The notes beneath the pieces were generated by a model, which was not told the origin of the DNA, did not search any database, and saw nothing but the letters and a program-made list of their open reading frames with translations. From positions 255,021,582-255,085,581 of the forward strand of contig CP136061.1 of NCBI GenBank assembly GCA_032622095.1: DNA of 64,000 nt. The letters are read 5' to 3'. Position 1 is the first letter of the stretch; every line of letters begins with the position of its first letter. A program made the translations under genes and the position numbers. Shown in pieces: positions 22,938 to 33,933 of the stretch. This stretch comes from Siphonodentalium dalli. Lineage: Eukaryota; Mollusca; Scaphopoda; Gadilida; Siphonodentaliidae.

Positions 22938-23399
22938 TTAGTTGACGTTGATTGAGCTCAATGTGACTAGTGTTAGTCGTGTTTGTTGAAGTGAATTACT
23001 GCGGACAAACAACCTATAGTCCATATCGAATATTCATAGAGTTATAAAGTGTTATGGAAAATTTAAAATGCCATCTATTTTAACGAGAAAGGAACGCGCC
23101 CTCGTCGTTGAAGTATATAGGGATGTGTGTTCAGGGACGCGGTGAGCTCTGATGTATATTCGCATTACTTGATATTCCAACCAGTGTAACTAGTTCACAT
23201 CTTCATACTTTTGGTCAAAATTTTGGTTTGGTTCATCTATGCATCCCCTCTATGCATACAGTCCAAATTAAAGTAAAACAACTAAATCAAGGCATGTGAG
23301 GTACCAAATTATAAAGCATCCCCATACACGCAGAGAGTTTCCGTTCGGGGTGTCCACCTTGGGAAATTATAACTGCACCCCCCCCCCTTGAATCAGAGA

Positions 23400-24000
23400 A
23401 TCAGAATCAGACCAAAAACAAGTTTTCCATAATTCCATTTGCACCCCCTTGCACCTCAGTGCTCTTAGGCCTAATATTAGACCATGGTTCGGCTCGGTGT
23501 GCGAAAATTTTGTAATCTGAACAAGAAAATCGCACAATCCTACCATCTAGACTAGCCTCAATCATTCCTAGAGTTGGAAATTTCAATCCTGACACCCCAC
23601 TTAGGTTGGAAAATTTACATCTGATGACAATTCCAATGACAATGTTGACCAAATGTATGACAATATTGTTTTCTTAAATTAACTAGCAGGTTTTGACTTT
23701 TGACTGGCCACGGGGGAGGGACCATGACACAAGCTTTCAACGTGTTGGAAATTTCCAACCTGCCACCCCCCTGAGGTTGGAAAGTTTCCAACTGATGACC
23801 ATTTCAGACCAAAATTTTGACCAAAAATAGGAAAATATGCAAATATTGGTCCAAAAACACTTAATTCCCCCAAGAAATTTTTTGAAAATCAAACTACAAG
23901 AACATTTTCAACATATTGTTGGTGTGAAATTTCCAACTAATGTTTTGGCAGGTATGAAATGTCCAACTGTTGAAAATATTGACCAAAGTTGGGGTGAGGC
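23400..24000. repeat. 'ggttggaaatttccaac' word-repeat region
   Basis: 'gttggaaatttc', 'ggttggaaaatttac' with 'tctgatgaca' and 'ggttggaaagtttccaactg' with 'atgacc' recur with roughly 175-bp spacing at 23572-23640 and 23745-23810. 'tgtgaaatttccaactaatg' and 'atgaaatgtccaactgttg' occur near 23920-23970. These are imperfect, partly palindromic repeats. A poly-C run sits at about 23380. Confidence 0.5.
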
Positions 24001-24548
24001 ACACCCCAAGCCCCCATGTCGCCACGTCTCTGTACATACGTATATACATGTATATATAATACATCAGCGGTTCTGACAACCAATATAAAATGGAAATACG
24101 TAGTATGTTGAAACAGACGATGCTATTGATGGTTCATAACTCGAGTGCTTGAATTGTTACGATCATATCCCCGCGAGATTAGTTAACGGATACCGATGGC
24201 CACCGATGGTGAACACATATCACCAATTGGCGATAAAATATCAGCGCGCTGCCTTCGTCGGATATTTTCCGGTATTATTTATTTATTTAAGTCACATGGG
24301 GCATACCTGATATTTTCTTGCTGGCCATGTGTACGCGCCCTAACTCTTGCAACAAATATCTAGCTCATCCACTGCACGAGAAGCTATATCCGAATGTCTG
24401 AAGCGACGGGTTAGAGATGTCATTCCCGCCACGAAGTGGGTGGACACTAGTGTACAGATCTGTATAGGCTCATGGTCGAATGGAGAAATATATTCTTGGA
24501 TATTTTTTTTTGTACCTTACTCAATCGTACCAATAGAATCACGTATAT

Positions 24549-24700
24549 GCTGAAATTGTAAAGTTAACGGCACCGGTGTATAATACGTTTTTGAAAATAT
24601 CATAAATCGTATCCATAGGGTCAGGACAAGCTGAAATTGTAAACTTAAAGTCACCGGTGTAATAATATGTTGTTGAAAATATAAATACTCTGATAGCCTG
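24549..24700. repeat. 81-bp direct repeat, two copies
   Basis: 'gctgaaattgtaaa' starts at 24549 and 24630. Each copy continues with '(a)cttaa/gttaa', 'caccggtgta', 'ata' and 'gttgaaaatat/tttgaaaatat'. Confidence 0.8.
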
Positions 24701-25533
24701 AAAATAATGTATAACCCTTTGGGAACCCCTGTGTAGTGAAGTGAATTATGGGTAATTTTAATTGGAGCGCGCATGTCTGTTCCGTTGGAGACTTGGATTA
24801 ACCACCATCTTTTATTTTCTGGCCATTAAGTCAAAATTGTATCGTATACACAATGTGTTTGTACCGATGGATGTATCGCGACTCGACTCGTTTTCGTGGT
24901 CATATAGGGCCTATATAACCTATGATTACGAAAATGAGCAGAGTCCGGATATCTGATAGAATTCCAGGAATTGTACATTCACTTCCAATAGTATAGATTC
25001 ACTGCAATCTGCCGCGGAATTTCCCAAAATTGTAGGCTACTTTCATTTTCAATAGGATTTTCCACTTTCACTTTTCACTTTTACCACGCAAAGCGACCTT
25101 AGTTGACACATATATATGGCACACTGTCTGAGTCCATGACAAAATAGTTTATGTAGAATGCTTCTTTCGTTTAATTAAAGCTCACCTCGTTAAAACGCAT
25201 GTCAATCGTATTTGTTTACAAATTGCATTGGGTGCGACGATTTGCAGTAGTTCCCGATTTGTGGAGATCACTTTGCGGAAGTCCCCGAATTCGCGGAGTT
25301 CCTCTAAAATGGGCGATATATATATATTTTAATAGGGAACGGGTGCGTATAAGTCAATTGATACGTATCTTAAACAAATAACGACACGATCATCATAATA
25401 AAGGTCAGTTCTATCAATTATATATGCGCCGAGTTCACTTGGTGCAAATCAAACGGCGATAAATATTCTCGTGTGCCAGAAGGACTCCTTAAAGTTGTGA
25501 ATAAGATGAATATTTATTAGATGGTATTTAACA

Positions 25534-25568
25534 AGTCATTAGTTAGCGCCTATATTAGCGCTAACTAA
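25534..25568. other. Perfect hairpin, 13-bp stem
   Basis: cattagttagcgc, a spacer ctatatta, and gcgctaactaatg form a perfect stem. No surrounding element boundaries are visible. Confidence 0.7.
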
Positions 25569-25684
25569 TGAATAATATTTTATATTATAATTATATCATA
25601 ATTTATATTTATGGCTAATAATATGATCTTGGTGGCGTTACCATTTCTGACTATGGTTTTCTTGTTAATACTGACGTTGATTCC

Positions 25685-25840
25685 TGGCCCTGGACTGTGT
25701 ACATTCTATAGACGGGGGCATGGGAGACTTCCCCTGGAGTTGTACGTCCTGGATGGTGGCATGTGATACCCCCCCCTGGATTGTGTACATCCTAGATGGG
25801 GGGCATGGAAAACTTCTTCCCCTCGGATTGTGTAACTCGT
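25685..25840. repeat. About 50-bp imperfect tandem repeat, 3 copies
   Basis: 'ctggactgtgtacattctat', 'tggagttgtacgtcctggat' and 'ctggattgtgtacatcctag' each precede '(a)gatgggggcatg', with purine/pyrimidine-rich spacers ('cttcccctgga'). Confidence 0.75.
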
Positions 25841-26534
25841 CCATTTTTTTAATATTAAAGGAAGAAATGAATTTTGTTCCATAATATATCTCCAAATAGT
25901 GTATTTAAATTATATATGCATCGGTCACAAATGTGTGCTGCCTATAGACCATTTTACGTATCGCCATTTTGACTGTTGGATCATGGTCTAGATTTTCTCC
26001 AAACAATAACACGTGTCTGGTGCCGCTGGAAGCCGCGTACATTTACTTTGGGAGATTTGGGGCGGGTATATAAAACGTATTAATACTTTGTTTTTGTTCA
26101 TAGTTTTTGCCTGAAATTTAAAATATATATCAGAGACATTTCTCACAATCCATAAATGGTCTATAATGGGATTATAAATTGGATTGTGTACTGCACATTC
26201 TTAATGAACCAGAGACGTTGGTGTTGGTGCATGTAAATTGAATTCCAGCCGTCGAGACTTCTCCCTGATAACTGTCAATTTCTCCTTTATATATAAACAC
26301 ATATTGAGGAGAAGTGAATTCCATATAGCAATTTAACACCTCAAATTTGCGTTGACTCATATTGCATGTGTGTGATGACCTGAGCCTGTATTATAGTCAT
26401 ATTTAATCCTGGGGGCCCATCGTGGGTCATTTGGTAAGGTACATGGCGCATGAAGACAACATGGGCCGTTCAGTGATGACAGTACTGGTTCTGGTTCTGA
26501 TCCAGATGAGGTCGGATTTGTGTAATGCACGCAC
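25841..26534. other. No recognisable gene
   Basis: AT-rich sequence with short ORFs only. Nothing is supported. Confidence 0.45.
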
Positions 26535-26695
26535 AGGGGGTGAGCTGTGTCAGATGCTTTCTATGGGATCGAGGTCGGTGGTTTCTACATGTAGCTGCAG
26601 TTGAGTGATTTCCCGGTGACATTAACCCTCCCAGCGGTCGCTCATCCGCCCATAAAACTGACAGCGTCCTGATATGGCCTATATGGATGGAACGA
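26535..26695 (+). mobile_element. SINE-like body fragment, second copy
   Basis: 'ggtggtttctacatgtagct', 'gatttcccggtgacattaac' and 'aaaactgacagcg' with 'tgatatggcc' follow the same order as at 16960-17055. The pol III head seen near 16770 is not recognisable here. Confidence 0.45.
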
Positions 26696-27173
26696 CCATA
26701 AATTGCAAATGCACAAAACCGATCCTGCTATATGTGGGATATATTAAATTTATGTGAAACACTGCGGTAGGGTGATCAAATGGAAATGGAGAATAATCTT
26801 GCTCAAAGTAGTTATTTTTACAATTATTATATCCAAATTGGCAACACACATCGCCATTCTTGTATATTAATGCAGTGATTCTCGAAGGTGACATCATTTT
26901 CGTTAGTTTATTGCAGATAGTTGCGTCCCGAATCGAGAAGTAAATATTTACAATTGAGGGTAGTTCAAACGATTATTTCTATGGAGTGGTAAGGTCGATT
27001 TTCTTGGAATTTTCGGCGATGTTACTATAAAATGCTACATTCCTCCAGTTGACATAGCGCCTGGTTGCTAACTTATCAGTTTCACGCACCCAAACAAGTA
27101 CATAATATGTCTTTAAGTCTTTGTGTTTTCGTCATTTCGTCAGATTGAATGTTTGGCATTCCCTATATAGTTC

Positions 27174-27645
27174 CCCAGCAACAACCCGACTTGGCATCAG
27201 ATATAGTCAGTATATATGTACTATAATGGATTAATTGTATGCTTTAATGGTATACCAAAATAGAAATTGTTGCCACGTACATGCGTATATATGGCTATAT
27301 TTCATGACGGGGCCTTCCGCACGTGGTACCCAAATATAATATATGTATGGTCCACAGAAGGTGCATATAAATTTGATTCTTCCTGACAACAGTCGACTTC
27401 TCCCTCATGACAAAAGAAGTATAGAAGAGGACTTCTGTCAATTTATCAGGCTTTATCGCCAGATGTGGACACGTACACTTGATCAACTGTCTCATTAGCA
27501 CACCCGTCCCAGCAACAGCCCGATACGGCACCAGGATATAGTATTTTACTATAATGGTATACCAAAAATAGAAATGGTTGCCATCCGAGTACACGCTTAG
27601 TGCATGCCGTGACCTTCCGCACGTGGAATCCAGATATATTGTGTA
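27174..27645. repeat. Direct duplication, period about 325 bp
   Basis: 'ccagcaacaacccgac' and 'tataccaaaatagaaattg' with 'cgcacgtggtacccaaatat' (27175-27345) correspond in order to 'ccagcaacagcccgat', 'tataccaaaaatagaaatgg' and 'cgcacgtggaatccagatat' (27510-27640). The copies are diverged and the sequence between them is single-copy. Confidence 0.75.
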
Positions 27646-27867
27646 TACAGGATCGATTTCTTTACACTCGAGGTAATCGATTGACACTTCAAAGTTCGAT
27701 GATTACAACTTACGAGACGCATTGCCTCTCGATATTATATATTGTATGCAAACGATGTGTGCAATATATATTCGTCTGATCTAATTTACATTGATCAGGG
27801 TACGACATTATACATTTGCACAAATGGTTCAAGTCTGCTTGAATATCGCCTAATTCCAGTGGAGGAG

Positions 27868-28012
27868 TTTTTATATCACGTGGTTTAAAGCTGTCACCAA
27901 CGATCGCACTGATGTATAAAGCATGTTTTTTTCTCACGCATGCGCACTGATCTAAAGCTTGTTTCTTTCTCACGCATGCGCACTGGAGTATAAAGCTTGT
28001 TTCTTTCCTACT
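27868..28012. repeat. 36-38-bp tandem repeat, 3 copies
   Basis: 'cgcact' followed by 'ga/gg..taaagc.tgttt.tt' recurs at 27905, 27943 and 27979. Each unit contains cacgcatgcgcactg, which resembles the NRF1 core GCGCATGCGC. Confidence 0.8.
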
Positions 28013-28105
28013 CAATCAACCGGTGTTGATCGTATATATGTCCAGTGTGTATACACTGGTTTAATATTAGTTTGTTTGTGGTTCGTCGTCTTTCAGCCAC
28101 TTGTG

Positions 28106-28215
28106 ACTTGAAACATATATTATTTGCATAACATACAGATGGGTTTGGGGCACAAGTTTTCGCAACTTATGAAAACCCTCGGTCGTTAAAATAAAATGGC
28201 ACACATGTGTTGACA
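28106..28215 (+). repeat. Dispersed repeat 'ggggcacaagtttt', copy 1
   Basis: 'cttgaaacatatattatttg' then 'ggggcacaagttttcgcaac' and 'ttatgaaaaccc' match 32798-32880 in order. A third copy is reversed at 61771-61890. Family unknown. Confidence 0.6.
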
Positions 28216-29352
28216 TGACAGAAATATGACGGTATAAACGTATATAGCGATAGGTTTTGAAATGTGTAACTAAGTGTAAACATATTTTATTCCTCGTTAC
28301 TTTCTTATTGCATTTATAATATTACATTGAGAAAATGGATTTGACAGTAAGGGAAGCTTATTGTGGCCATTTCCGTCATATGGACGATTGTATTGCATTA
28401 TATATGATGATAATGAACTTGTGAGGTTCAATTCAATATTGTTCCTTCTTAACAATGTATATATATGGTAGCATTTGTGCCTCTGATCCCCCAGTCTCCG
28501 GGCCAACTTGACGTTTGTGATGATATTTGTAACTTACATTGCCTTCCAGATGTTATCTGTTGAGAGGTTGTTGCTAATATACACACGTGCTCAAAGAGTG
28601 GAATTCTGTATGATCACAATTTGGTATGATTGACAACTGAATGCCTATAATATACCCATACACAATAATTAAGACCGAATGGTCAAAATTTCTTCACAAA
28701 TTTATTTGTTTATTAAAATTTGGGGAATTTTTCATAATTTCGGCTATTTTTGGAAGAAATTGAACATAGTACTTTTCCTTTTTGTCATCCAAAATAATAG
28801 GCAATACATAATCAATTATACATAAATTTAGTTGACTGTGATAAACAGTGACAATATTAACACTCTCAGACCAATATATACATCTTTTTTTCATTTTACT
28901 GAAATAAACATCCTCGGGGAAATTGCTATAGCATTAAATGCTCACTGTCGGATTCTTGGGGACCTTTGGTATGTTGCTCTAAACATATTCGACTACAAAT
29001 TCTGAAAAAAAATATCTTCAGTGGCACCCCCCCCCCCCCTTAGTTTACCCTATGGCTAGACTATCAATGTAATTGATATTAATTGTTTGTTGGGAGCAAA
29101 ATAAAATGAATCACATGTACTAGATCTTTGTTTGAGATATCTTTTCAGCCGCTACATTGAGAACAAAATCGGGTCAATATGACTAACTAAGGTAAAGTGC
29201 AATACCATGATTTATTCGCATAACACATGACAGATAACCGTAACGGTTTTATTTACATAATCTAATTTTACTTTGATTGGTAAAGCCACTGTAACAGTAT
29301 TATTTACATAACTCTTATTTCAATGTGGGAATTAAATCTCGATATTGAGTTA
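28216..29352. other. No recognisable gene
   Basis: AT-rich. A poly-C run lies near 29025-29040. Short minus-strand ORFs (28297-28506, 28694-28894) match nothing I know. Confidence 0.45.
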
Positions 29353-29752
29353 TTAACCCTTTACCCAACAAACCGGCCAAAACCGGCCAAATAAAGCTTC
29401 AACAGCCTAAAATATCTTCGGTCTGTCTCAATAGAACCATACACATATGGATATCATTGGAACCGGCTCCTTGACCACATTGTGATAGTTACAGTTATAC
29501 CCTGTGCCAATGCATTCTCTTATATATGCGAGTCGACCATAGGTCGCCTCGCATATATAAGAGAATGCATTGGCCTAACAAAAATCTTTTTTTAACACTT
29601 TTTACCATTTTTTCTTACATTCTTTAACAATTTTATAATTTTTAATGTGTTAAGCCAATGCATTCTCTTATATATGCGAGGCGACCTATGGTCGACTCGC
29701 ATATATAAGAGAATGCATTGGCACAGGGCCCTTCTGTTGGGTAAAGGGTTAA
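29353..29752 (+). mobile_element. 400-bp TTAA-flanked MITE with hairpin cassette (ACCCAACA type), copy 2
   Basis: Same structure and orientation as the copy at 9269-9668 and almost identical to it, including the ~150-bp asymmetric left arm and the linker 'cttacattctttaacaattt'. Near-identity of copies 20 kb apart implies recent spread. Confidence 0.92.
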
Positions 29753-29807
29753 TAATGAAAATAAAGGGCGACATTGATCTATTTTACATGTCCTTGTTGC
29801 TGATAGA

Positions 29808-29910
29808 AGTTTTACATACTTTATGTTCTACGGATCCTACTGTCAAACCAATGCCGCATAACCCGGGATAGTAATAGGGGCTGCTCTAGAGGTTTGCTAC
29901 GTTCAATGAC

Positions 29911-29944
<34 letters not shown>

Positions 29945-30235
29945 GGTTTATTGTCGCTTTAGCCACTAAGGCCATATCACGACATTGCCAGTTTTAGTGG
30001 TGGAGGAAATCCGCACACTTGCGACTAATCTAACAGTGATTTCAATGGCTGATAAACTCGTCAACCATGTGCGGCAAACCACCGACCATCGGCGAGTAAC
30101 GTTCACTGACTAAAAAGTTGGTCAGATTCAATAGAGATGTTTTACATACTTTATGTTCTACGGATCCTACTGTCAAACCAATGCCGCATAACCCGGGATA
30201 GTAATAGAGGCTGCTCTAGATGTTTGCTACGTTTA
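29808..30235. repeat. About 105-bp duplicated segment around a SINE-like repeat
   Basis: 'ttttacatactttatgttct' to 'tttgctacgtt', about 102 bp, occurs at 29808-29911 and again at 30135-30235. 'gactaaaaagttggtcagat' occurs at about 30107 and 30626, around the next MITE. The first copy continues 'cgttcaatgactattg'; the second is interrupted by a MITE. Confidence 0.85.
29912..30120 (+). mobile_element. Lophotrochozoan SINE-like repeat headed by GATT run
   Basis: An (attg)n run leads to 'ggggtttattgtcgctttag', 'ccatatcacgac', 'ggtggaggaaatccgcacac' and 'accgaccatcggcgag'. In order and wording this resembles the repeat family with 'gattggtgtttaacgccgc', 'ggaggaaaccgg' and 'cgaccatccgcaggttgctg' that I recall as widespread in mollusc and brachiopod genomes. 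It is diverged here. Confidence 0.55.
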
Positions 30236-30623
30236 ACCCTTTACCCAACAGGACGGCCCTGTGCCAATGCATTCTCTTATATATGCGAGTCGACCATAGG
30301 TCGCCTCGCATATATAAGAGAATGCATTGGCTTAACACATTAAAAATTATAAAATTGTTGAAGAATGTAAGAAAAAATGGTAAAAAGTGTTAAAAAAATA
30401 ATAATATTTAGGCCAATGCATTCTCTTATATATGCGAGGCGACCTATGGTCGACTCGCATATATAACAGAATGCATTGGCACAGGGCATAACTGTAACCA
30501 TCACAATGTGGTCAATGAGCCGGTTCCAATGATATCAATATTTGTATGGTTTTATTGAGACAGACCCAAGATAATTTAGGCTGTTGCAGCTTTATTTGGC
30601 CGGTTTGTTGGGTAAAGGGTTAA
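30233..30623 (-). mobile_element. TTAA-flanked MITE with hairpin cassette (ACCCAACA type), copy 3, reversed
   Basis: Ends are ttaaccctttacccaaca and gttgggtaaagggttaa. The asymmetric arm is on the right, so it is inverted relative to the copy at 29353. One hairpin strand has a C for G ('tataacagaatgcattgg'). The flanking duplicated segment gives a near empty-site sequence (see findings). Confidence 0.92.
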
Positions 30624-30653
30624 TGACTAAAAAGTTGGTCAGATCCAATAGAG

Positions 30654-31339
30654 CTATTTATTGATAATAAACAACCAAGAATTCATATATATATCAAAAT
30701 TGACATAACCAAAATATATAGTCATGAAGGTGGTGGGCAAAAAAAACGCCATCATCTACTTAAGAAAAAATTAAATTATCAATATATATTGACATAACAT
30801 AAAATTATCAATATATAATGACATAACAATCATAAAATGTAATGGAAACAAGTTCCAAAATGCTCCCCCGGGCCTCACAGTGGCAGACAAAGGAGATAGA
30901 CTTAGAGGGTCCATGGGTGGGTTTTGTGTAAATAAAATCTTCTACATTTTTTAGTTCTGAAGTGCTTTTATGATGCCCTTTTTACTAATCTGGGAAAGAT
31001 TGAAATGGCGTCTCAAACATTTGTGTGGGCATGCGCAAAACTGTAAATCTACACATCGTGTTCCAATACCGTTATACCCAAAAGTAATAGTTTATTCGAC
31101 TCTACTGTAGAAACGGATCGCTCGAAAATAAATTCGATTATTTCGTAATCGTGTATTTATTTTAATTATGTTGCATATGCATTCAACACACCAATACATG
31201 TACCTGTTTGGAGTTGAATTGACAAAAGTACATTTATATTTGAGTAGTAGGGATAGTTTTTCAGCTTGCACTCAGCAAGCCAATTCTTGTGTTCAGTTAT
31301 TAATACCTGAACATACGGTACTGATCTCAAGAATTTCAT
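30654..31339. other. No recognisable gene
   Basis: Short AT-rich repeats near 30770-30830 ('aattatcaatatataatgac' and 'aaattatcaatatatattgac' with 'ataaca'). Nothing else. Confidence 0.45.
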
Positions 31340-31640
31340 GGTCTGACTGAAAACCGATAAACGGACAAACCGTTAAAATTCACTGTTTGGCTGCAAACTG
31401 GTTAACAGAATGGCCTCTTAAATAAACGGTTCCATTGTAAATTCAAAAACGGACAGACCGTGAAAAAAATACGGTTTTGCTGCAATTGTTTAACGGACAA
31501 ACCGTAAATAATCACGGTCCAACCTGTCCCCATCATATACCGGCTAATTATCCGTGAATTTCACGGTAATGCTCTAACAGTGTATTTTGCATGAACCCAC
31601 TTCAAATGACTCGGGTCCCTTTAAATTGAGGGCCTGTAGT
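31340..31640. repeat. 'acggacaaaccgt' repeat region, possible decayed MITE
   Basis: 'aaacggacaaaccgttaaaa', 'aaacggacagaccgtgaaaa' and 'taacggacaaaccgtaaata' recur at about 31360, 31444 and 31490. Each is a short dyad ACGG/CCGT. 'ccgtgaatttcacggtaatg' and 'ctctaacagtgta' follow. 'gactcgggtccctttaaatt' near 31610 is shared with the foldback at 48957-49059. Confidence 0.5.
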
Positions 31641-32174
31641 ACATAATGATCAAGAACTGATTCTGTGAGTAAGTCATGTGATACATTCCTGCGATAATGA
31701 CTCATATATAATGAGAGCATTTACCTGGTGGAATCAGTTCAGACATATTGTATACGTATCGATCTATTTTATATTCTATGCATGCATGGTTGCACTGTGT
31801 TTCCGATTGAGCGTTCATTGACACAATTCCTTGTCACGGCCGACGTTCCCACACAGTCCTGACACTGTTACCCGGTGCTGTGTGACGGATACTGTGTGAC
31901 TGGACAAATTGTCACCTCGTGTCTCAAACGTCACCCCCTGTGCATCACCTAATTTCCTGTCATCACTTGGGTGATCTGGTCAGTGCATGAGCACCGTGGT
32001 ATACACTGTAAGTTGTCACCATGCAATAGCTTAATTAAACAACTCACATTTATGATGATTTTCGAGATTAAGGACCATGCATGGGGGAAACTGGAGAAAA
32101 AGTTTGTGTCCATCTAAAATTTACAATTAATTGCACACAAGTTGACCCATCTGTAAAAGATGCAGAAAAAAACA

Positions 32175-32300
32175 CTTTATAAGGTTCCCTGTCAAAAACT
32201 TCAAAAACTTCAAAAACTTCCAAGGTTTTGAACTGGTGGAATATGATCTCTACGTACGTGCGCATACGTAAGTCAGAATAGAGATTCCTGGCATGATCAT
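32175..32300. repeat. Dispersed repeat with a monomer-like relative of the 43-bp satellite
   Basis: 'gttccctgtcaaaaacttc', a (cttcaaaaa)n run, 'ttccaaggttttgaactggt', then 'tatgatctctacgtacgtgc' and 'agaatagagattcctggcat' with gatc. The first part recurs at 62206-62250. The last 56 bp follow the reverse complement of the 59-61-kb satellite unit. Confidence 0.6.
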
Positions 32301-32797
32301 TACATGGTCTAGGCTCTATCGTACGCGTGGCATGGATATGTCACATCCGTGGATGTATTTATCCTGCCGGAGGGGGTTCTAATTCACGTGGAGAAGCGTC
32401 AGGCGTTCCGCTGGGTCCAGTAATGGTCTCCCCTTCAACGGAGCTGCCACTCACGCCGAAATAATGGTGTGATGTCGACAATTAACAGGGTAATCAAATT
32501 AGCAGGATAAGTAATCACATTGTGTTTGATTGACTCCGTATATAGTATATAGGTAAGCAACTTAATCTTCCTTATCAGCCCAATCACTTGTCATCATAAT
32601 AAGATAGACGTATAGACAATCGAGACACCCTGATAAGGTACTGCCCGGGGGTTCGTGTTGACACCACCATTTAGGATTGTGCATAATTGTGGGAATTATA
32701 ATACTGTATAGAATGGTATTACTTTCATGGAAGAAATCGAACATAATCCAGTTACATGTTAAAAGAAAAGAAAGATCAACTGACTCTTGATTTGAAA

Positions 32798-32905
32798 ATT
32801 GAAACATATTTTATTTGCAAAATATAAATAAGAGATTGGGGCACAAGTTTTTGCAACTTATGAAGCCCCTCTCTCAACACCATATATTAAAACACATGTA
32901 ATCAT
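32798..32905 (+). repeat. Dispersed repeat 'ggggcacaagtttt', copy 2
   Basis: 'ttgaaacatattttatttgc', 'attggggcacaagtttttgc' and 'aacttatgaagcccctctc'. See 28106-28215 and 61771-61890. Confidence 0.6.
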
Positions 32906-32941
32906 GACGAAACAAACGTATTTACAAGGTGATACGTTTAA

Positions 32942-33718
32942 GCCCCGGTTCCATATCCCAGATTTTCCACCCCGAATGTTCCCGAATGACTCCCGAATCA
33001 TAACTTTGCAAAAATCGTGGAGTAAGTACGGGACAAGTCGGTACAGTGAATTTTTTACCCCCCGAACATGATCGGGGATATCGGTGCTATCGGGGTCGAT
33101 TCGGGACGATTCTGGGCCCGCTCCCGACAGTTTTGAAATGATCAAAACTATCCCCAGCCGAATCGCTCCCGATTTGTCAATCATCGGGAGAAATTCGGGA
33201 GCAATTCGGCACCTATTCGGGAGTAGTCGGCAGTATTCGGCAATATTCGGGTGGATATTCTGGAGTAGTCGGCAGTATTCGGTAGCTTATTCCCGAATTC
33301 GCCATGTGTGGCTGCTTTTATACTGAGATCCGGTGTATCTGCAAAATTCGGCATCGATTCGGGACGTTCGGCAGCAATTGAATACCAATTCGGTATTTAT
33401 TCGGCATCAATTCGGTACCAGTTCGGCATTGATTCGGGGTATCCGGCAACAAGTCGGTAGTAATCTGGGCAATTCGGCAGCTACTCGCACGAAATTTCGG
33501 TATCATTTCGGGATAATTCTTTATCATTCTGGAAGAAATTCGGAAGCATTCTGGAATACTCGGCAATGTTCGGGACGATTAAATTTTGTCATCAGTTCGG
33601 CGGCTTTTGGAATAAAACTCATCCAGAATTATCTCGAATGCTGCCGATTTGGTCTGGTCCCGAATTGGTGCCGAATATACTAATTCGGGACAGAAAATCG
33701 GGAATATGGAACCGGGGC
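32942..33718. mobile_element. 777-bp element with CCGAA/TTCGG-rich interior
   Basis: Terminal inverted repeats gccccggttccatatccc / gggaatatggaaccggggc, extending to gattttc / gaaaatc (about 26 bp). The interior is full of degenerate 'attcgg(c/g)a' words; the left part carries the complementary 'cccgaat' form, so the whole is weakly palindromic around 33160. No open frame makes sense as a protein. Flanks read 'ttta' and 'atta', so a 3-bp TTA duplication is possible but uncertain. Confidence 0.75.
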
Positions 33719-33933
33719 ATTATAGAGATATAATGTGTAGTGCCTCCCAGAGATGATCAGACTTGAGGTTGTTTCTTGGCTGAGAGGAAATTTGTATTTA
33801 AAGATTGTGACTGTATATATTATGAATTTTTGGTGAGATTGACAACAGTTACTGCTAATATATTATCTATTCTTATACTATCTTATTCAACTGAGTACAC
33901 TATATATAGGAAGTTGGTGCGGTGTCCAGCTTA

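Larger units (their letters stand above)
20697..24340. mobile_element. Outer inverted ends GGGCGCGTAC of a composite element
   Basis: The left end at 20697 (gggcgcgtac, preceded by TAA) is matched by its complement gtacgcgccc at 24331-24340, followed by TAA. Just inside, 'gcaagaaaatatcaggta' (about 20734) has its complement at about 24304-24322. This suggests one transposon with short TIRs and a TAA or TA target, later enlarged by the 20811-22937 element. The left end also carries a local hairpin, 20733-20775. No gene is seen inside. Confidence 0.5.
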
